Assembly (NCBI GenBank): GCA_947623765.1
Contig: CANQIG010000136.1
Coordinates: 1-5,726 of the forward strand
DNA: 5,726 bases
Reading direction: 5' to 3'
DNA from: an uncultured Clostridia bacterium
GTDB taxonomy: Bacteria; Bacillota; Clostridia; Oscillospirales; Acutalibacteraceae
Part shown: one piece after another, positions 3,172 through 5,726 of the stretch
Position numbering within the stretch: the stretch's first letter is position 1
Layout: each line of letters starts with the position of its first letter
Translations under genes and position numbers: made by a program
The notes under the pieces: generated by a model
Databases searched by the model: none
Told to the model about the DNA's origin: nothing
What the model saw: only the letters and a program-made list of their open reading frames with translations

Positions 3172-5343
3172 ATGGAAAAGAACATCCCGGAGGAGGAAAG
3201 GGAATATCTCGCAGAGGTCGAGGAGAGCCTTGACGCGCGGCTCGCCGTGCTTTTGGACGCGCGGGAGACGCTGCGGGCCGAGGCGCTGCGCGCCCGGCGG
3301 GAGATGTGGGAGAACGCGCGCCACGCGGCGGCGGACTTCGACGACGCGGCGATCCTCGCTTCGGAGGAGGCGGAGGTCGCCGTCCACGAGACGTCGTATC
3401 TCCGCTGCGAGGAGGAGATCGCGCGGACGGAAAAAATGCGGCGGAGCCCGTATTTCGCGCGGCTCGATTTTGAGGAGGACGGCGATGCGCGGACAGTCTA
3501 CATCGGGCGGTTCGGCCTGCGGGACGAGGTCACGCGCCGGATGCGCGTCGTGGACTGGCGCGCGCCGGTCGCGTCGCTGTTCTATGAATTCGACCTCGGG
3601 CCGGGACGGTTCGAGACGGCGGCGGGGCGGCGGGAGGTCCTTGTCACGCGCAAGCGGCAGTTTGAGATCCGCGACGGCCGTTTGGAGCTCGTCTACGACG
3701 GGGATTCCGCGATGCCGGACGAGATCCTCGGGCAGGTGCTCTCGCAGAACACGGAGCCGCGCCTGCGGGTCATCATCGGGAGCATCCAGAAGGAGCAGAA
3801 CGCCGCGATCCGGGCGCGGGCGGAGGAGAACTGCCTGATCTACGGCCTCGCCGGGAGCGGGAAGACCAGCGTCGGGCTGCACCGGCTCGCCTATCTGCTC
3901 TACCACAACCGGGAGACGCTGCGCGCGGAGAACATCCGGATCTTCTCGAACAGCCGGGTGTTCGCTTCCTACATCGCTTCCGTCCTGCCGGAGCTCGGCG
4001 AGGAGCCCGTGGAGACCGTGGTTTTCCCGGAACTTCTTGCGGAATGCCTCGGCTCCCGATTCCGCGTGGAGCCGTATTACGACCACCTTTGGGCCGTCGA
4101 GCGCGCGCCGGATTCCGCGCGTGCGCGCTGGATCGGGAAAAAGTACGGCTGGCCGTTTCTCAGCTACTGCCTCGATCACTTCGCCCGGTTTCAATTCAGG
4201 GTCCCGAGCATCCGGTACGGCGGCACGGAGATCGTCTCGCAGGAGATCATGGAGAACGCGTTTGCCGGGCGGCGGTTCTCGACCTTCGGCGCGCGCCGCG
4301 AAGCGATCGTCCGGTGGGCCGGGGAGCGGATCGTCGCGTACTTTGACGATCACCGGGAGGAGATCTCCCGGGACATCGAGGAAAAGCAGACGGAGACGCT
4401 CTCCGCGCAGGAGATCCGGGTGCTCTGGCGGAAGATGCGCATGGAGTTCGTCGCTCTGGTGGGGACCGAGGTCACGCGGCTGAACCGGCTGGACGCCGAG
4501 ACGCAGCTTTTGACGCTGCTCGAGTGCTTCTTCGGCACGGGGCCGGATGCGGAGGAGTTCGGCGCTCCGGGCGTGCGGCGGTCGCTGGAAACGGGCAGGC
4601 TCCGCTTTGAAGATGCGGTGCTGCTGCTTCTGGTGCGCGTGCTGATGGGGGAGACGGCGGCGCGGAGCAGCGTGCTGCACATCGTGCTGGACGAGGCGCA
4701 GGACATGAGCCTCGCGCAGCTCCTCCTGCTGCGGCATCTTTTCCCGAAAAGCGCCTTCACGTTGCTCGCGGATGTATATCAGGCCGTAAACGGGCTTACC
4801 ACCGTGCGCGACTACGCGTCGTTCTCCCTCGTCTTCGGGGACGGTCTGCGGCAGATCCCGCTCGCGAAATGCTACCGCTCCTCGAAGGAGATCAATGTGC
4901 TCGCGTTCCGCCTGCTGGAGCACGAAGACCCGACCATTTCAGACACCTACAGCTTTTTCGACCGCTCCGCGGGGGAACCGAAGTTCATCCAAACGGACGA
5001 TCCGGTCCGGGAGACCGCGAAGATCCTCGGGACGCTGGGGGCGTACGGCTCTGTCGGCGTCATCACGGCGACGCCGGAGGAGGCGGGCGCGCTGCGGGAC
5101 GCGCTCCCCGTGTCGCTCGGCGCCGAGGCGTTGACTTCCCCGGAGGACAGGATCGGCGGACGGATCGCGGTCCTCCCGCTGCTCCTCGCGAAGGGGCTGG
5201 AATTCGACGCGGCAGTGCTGTTCTGCCCGTTCTCGGCGAACCGGGGCGACCCGAATCTCTATCGGAAGCTCTACGTCGGCTGCACGAGGGCGCTGCACGC
5301 GCTTTGGATCGTGGAGAGGGGCAAGGGAGAGGACAAACCATGA
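3172..5343 (+). CDS. helD: HelD-like RNA polymerase recycling helicase (UvrD/Rep superfamily 1)
   Basis: HelD is an SF1 helicase-like ATPase of Gram-positive bacteria that enters RNA polymerase channels, frees stalled or inactive enzyme from nucleic acid and aids recycling. The product has 723 residues; B. subtilis HelD has about 774. Residues 1 to about 91 are charged and helical, matching the N-terminal arm that reaches into the secondary channel. SPYFARLDF (92-100) and VVDWRAPVASLFYEF (126 onward) are HelD signatures. The motor motifs follow in order: the QN motif before the P-loop, Walker A GLAGSGKTS (225-233, Lys231), Walker B LDEAQD (506-511), ADVYQAV (533-539), KGLEFD (674-679) and YVGCTRAL (701-708). 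All key ATPase residues appear present. The start is ATG 3172, with AGGGG 6 nt upstream. It is divergent from carD and overlaps the next gene by ATGA. It is clearly HelD rather than UvrD, PcrA or AddA, given the N-terminal signatures and length. Confidence 0.93.
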   Translation: MEKNIPEEEREYLAEVEESLDARLAVLLDARETLRAEALRARREMWENARHAAADFDDAAILASEEAEVAVHETSYLRCEEEIARTEKMRRSPYFARLDFEEDGDARTVYIGRFGLRDEVTRRMRVVDWRAPVASLFYEFDLGPGRFETAAGRREVLVTRKRQFEIRDGRLELVYDGDSAMPDEILGQVLSQNTEPRLRVIIGSIQKEQNAAIRARAEENCLIYGLAGSGKTSVGLHRLAYLLYHNRETLRAENIRIFSNSRVFASYIASVLPELGEEPVETVVFPELLAECLGSRFRVEPYYDHLWAVERAPDSARARWIGKKYGWPFLSYCLDHFARFQFRVPSIRYGGTEIVSQEIMENAFAGRRFSTFGARREAIVRWAGERIVAYFDDHREEISRDIEEKQTETLSAQEIRVLWRKMRMEFVALVGTEVTRLNRLDAETQLLTLLECFFGTGPDAEEFGAPGVRRSLETGRLRFEDAVLLLLVRVLMGETAARSSVLHIVLDEAQDMSLAQLLLLRHLFPKSAFTLLADVYQAVNGLTTVRDYASFSLVFGDGLRQIPLAKCYRSSKEINVLAFRLLEHEDPTISDTYSFFDRSAGEPKFIQTDDPVRETAKILGTLGAYGSVGVITATPEEAGALRDALPVSLGAEALTSPEDRIGGRIAVLPLLLAKGLEFDAAVLFCPFSANRGDPNLYRKLYVGCTRALHALWIVERGKGEDKP

Positions 5344-5726
5344 ATGTTCTGTGGATCGACGGGCCGTACGGCGTGGGGAAGAGCACGCTCGCGGAAAGGC
5401 TGCATGAGAAAATGCCGGACAGCTTTGTGTTCGACGCGGAGGCCGTCGGCAACGCGGTGCGGGACAATCTCCCTCAGGCGCTGTACGGCGGGGCGGAGTT
5501 TGAGAATTACCCGCTGTGGTTCGAGACGTGCGTGCGGCTGCTTTTGGAGACCGCCCGGCGCTGGGAGGGAACGGCGCTCGTCCCGATGACGCTGGTCTTC
5601 CCGGATTCGTTCGGGAAGGTCGCCGGGCCGCTCCGTGAGGCGGGCGTGCCGGTGCGGCACATCCTGCTCGAATCGGACTATGAGACGGTGCGGGAGCGGA
5701 TCCTCGCGCGCGGAGAGGACGAGGAC
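5340..5726 (+). CDS. TmrB-like AAA family ATPase (P-loop), 5' part
   Basis: The frame stays open from ATG 5340 to the window end, giving 129 residues; the 3' end is missing. It begins MNVLWIDGPYGVGKSTLAERL, a kinase-type Walker A (GPYGVGKST, residues 8-16, Lys14) at the extreme N-terminus. The order of later blocks matches B. subtilis TmrB, the tunicamycin-resistance protein of about 197 residues: FVFDAEAVGNAVRDNLP, then NYPLWFE, ALVPMTLVFPDSFG and a strand before ETVRERILARGE. TmrB is a membrane-associated ATP-binding protein thought to bind tunicamycin. Many homologues are annotated only as AAA ATPases or nucleoside-kinase-like, so the substrate here is unknown. The ATG overlaps the helD stop (ATGA, 5340-5343) and AGAGG (5328-5332) lies 7 nt upstream, so translation is probably coupled to helD. 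The family call is good; the function is not established. Confidence 0.85.
   Translation, partial: MNVLWIDGPYGVGKSTLAERLHEKMPDSFVFDAEAVGNAVRDNLPQALYGGAEFENYPLWFETCVRLLLETARRWEGTALVPMTLVFPDSFGKVAGPLREAGVPVRHILLESDYETVRERILARGEDED

Noticed and set aside
3142..4923. 593-codon open frame on the - strand antisense to helD
   Set aside because: It mirrors helD codons in a GC-rich gene, is dominated by Arg, Pro, Glu and Leu with no domain, and lacks a ribosome binding site.

Overview
This is a GC-rich bacterial chromosome window. Codon third positions are mostly G or C, and nearly every gene has a strong GGAGG-type Shine-Dalgarno site. The L10-leader attenuator, intrinsic terminators with U-tracts, extended -10 (TGn) promoters, a Firmicute-style CarD protein, a HelD helicase and a TmrB-like P-loop protein together suggest a high-GC member of the Clostridia (Oscillospiraceae or Ruminococcaceae-like). 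The taxon is inferred from gene character, not proven.

Left part (1-1595), ribosomal stalk region, all on the + strand. It begins with the 3' part of rplA (L1). A strong promoter and an L10-leader attenuator follow (terminator 499-531, with a competing antiterminator pairing 461-474 with 499-510). Then come rplJ (L10, TTG start at 572) and rplL (L7/L12). A strong intrinsic terminator lies directly after rplL. The rpoB gene that usually follows rplL is not there.

Middle part (1596-2894). A + strand gene for an AlkZ-related, winged-helix-like protein (1645-2322) converges on a - strand gene for a CarD-family RNA polymerase-binding regulator (2394-2894). They share a hairpin terminator at 2345-2372 whose U-tract favours the - strand.

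Right part (2895-5726). A busy 277-bp intergenic region separates carD from the divergent + strand gene helD (3172-5343). I read three promoters here: carD proximal (-35 at 3013-3018), a second - strand promoter (-35 at 3099-3104) and the helD promoter (-35 at 3108-3113). A - strand terminator (3032-3056) lies between the two - strand promoters, so the distal one should yield only a roughly 38-nt RNA unless it is read through. The helD promoter has a 6-2-6 palindrome in its spacer. helD overlaps by ATGA with a TmrB-like AAA ATPase gene that runs off the window end.

Functional theme: ribosome stalk synthesis (L1, L10, L12) sits next to two RNA polymerase-binding factors, CarD (promoter complex) and HelD (polymerase release and recycling), which are transcribed divergently. 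HelD is probably co-translated with a TmrB-like protein of the tunicamycin-resistance type. I see no mobile element, CRISPR array, tRNA or rRNA. The most unusual structure is the carD-helD intergenic region, and I found no clear evidence for a wholly new multi-gene system.
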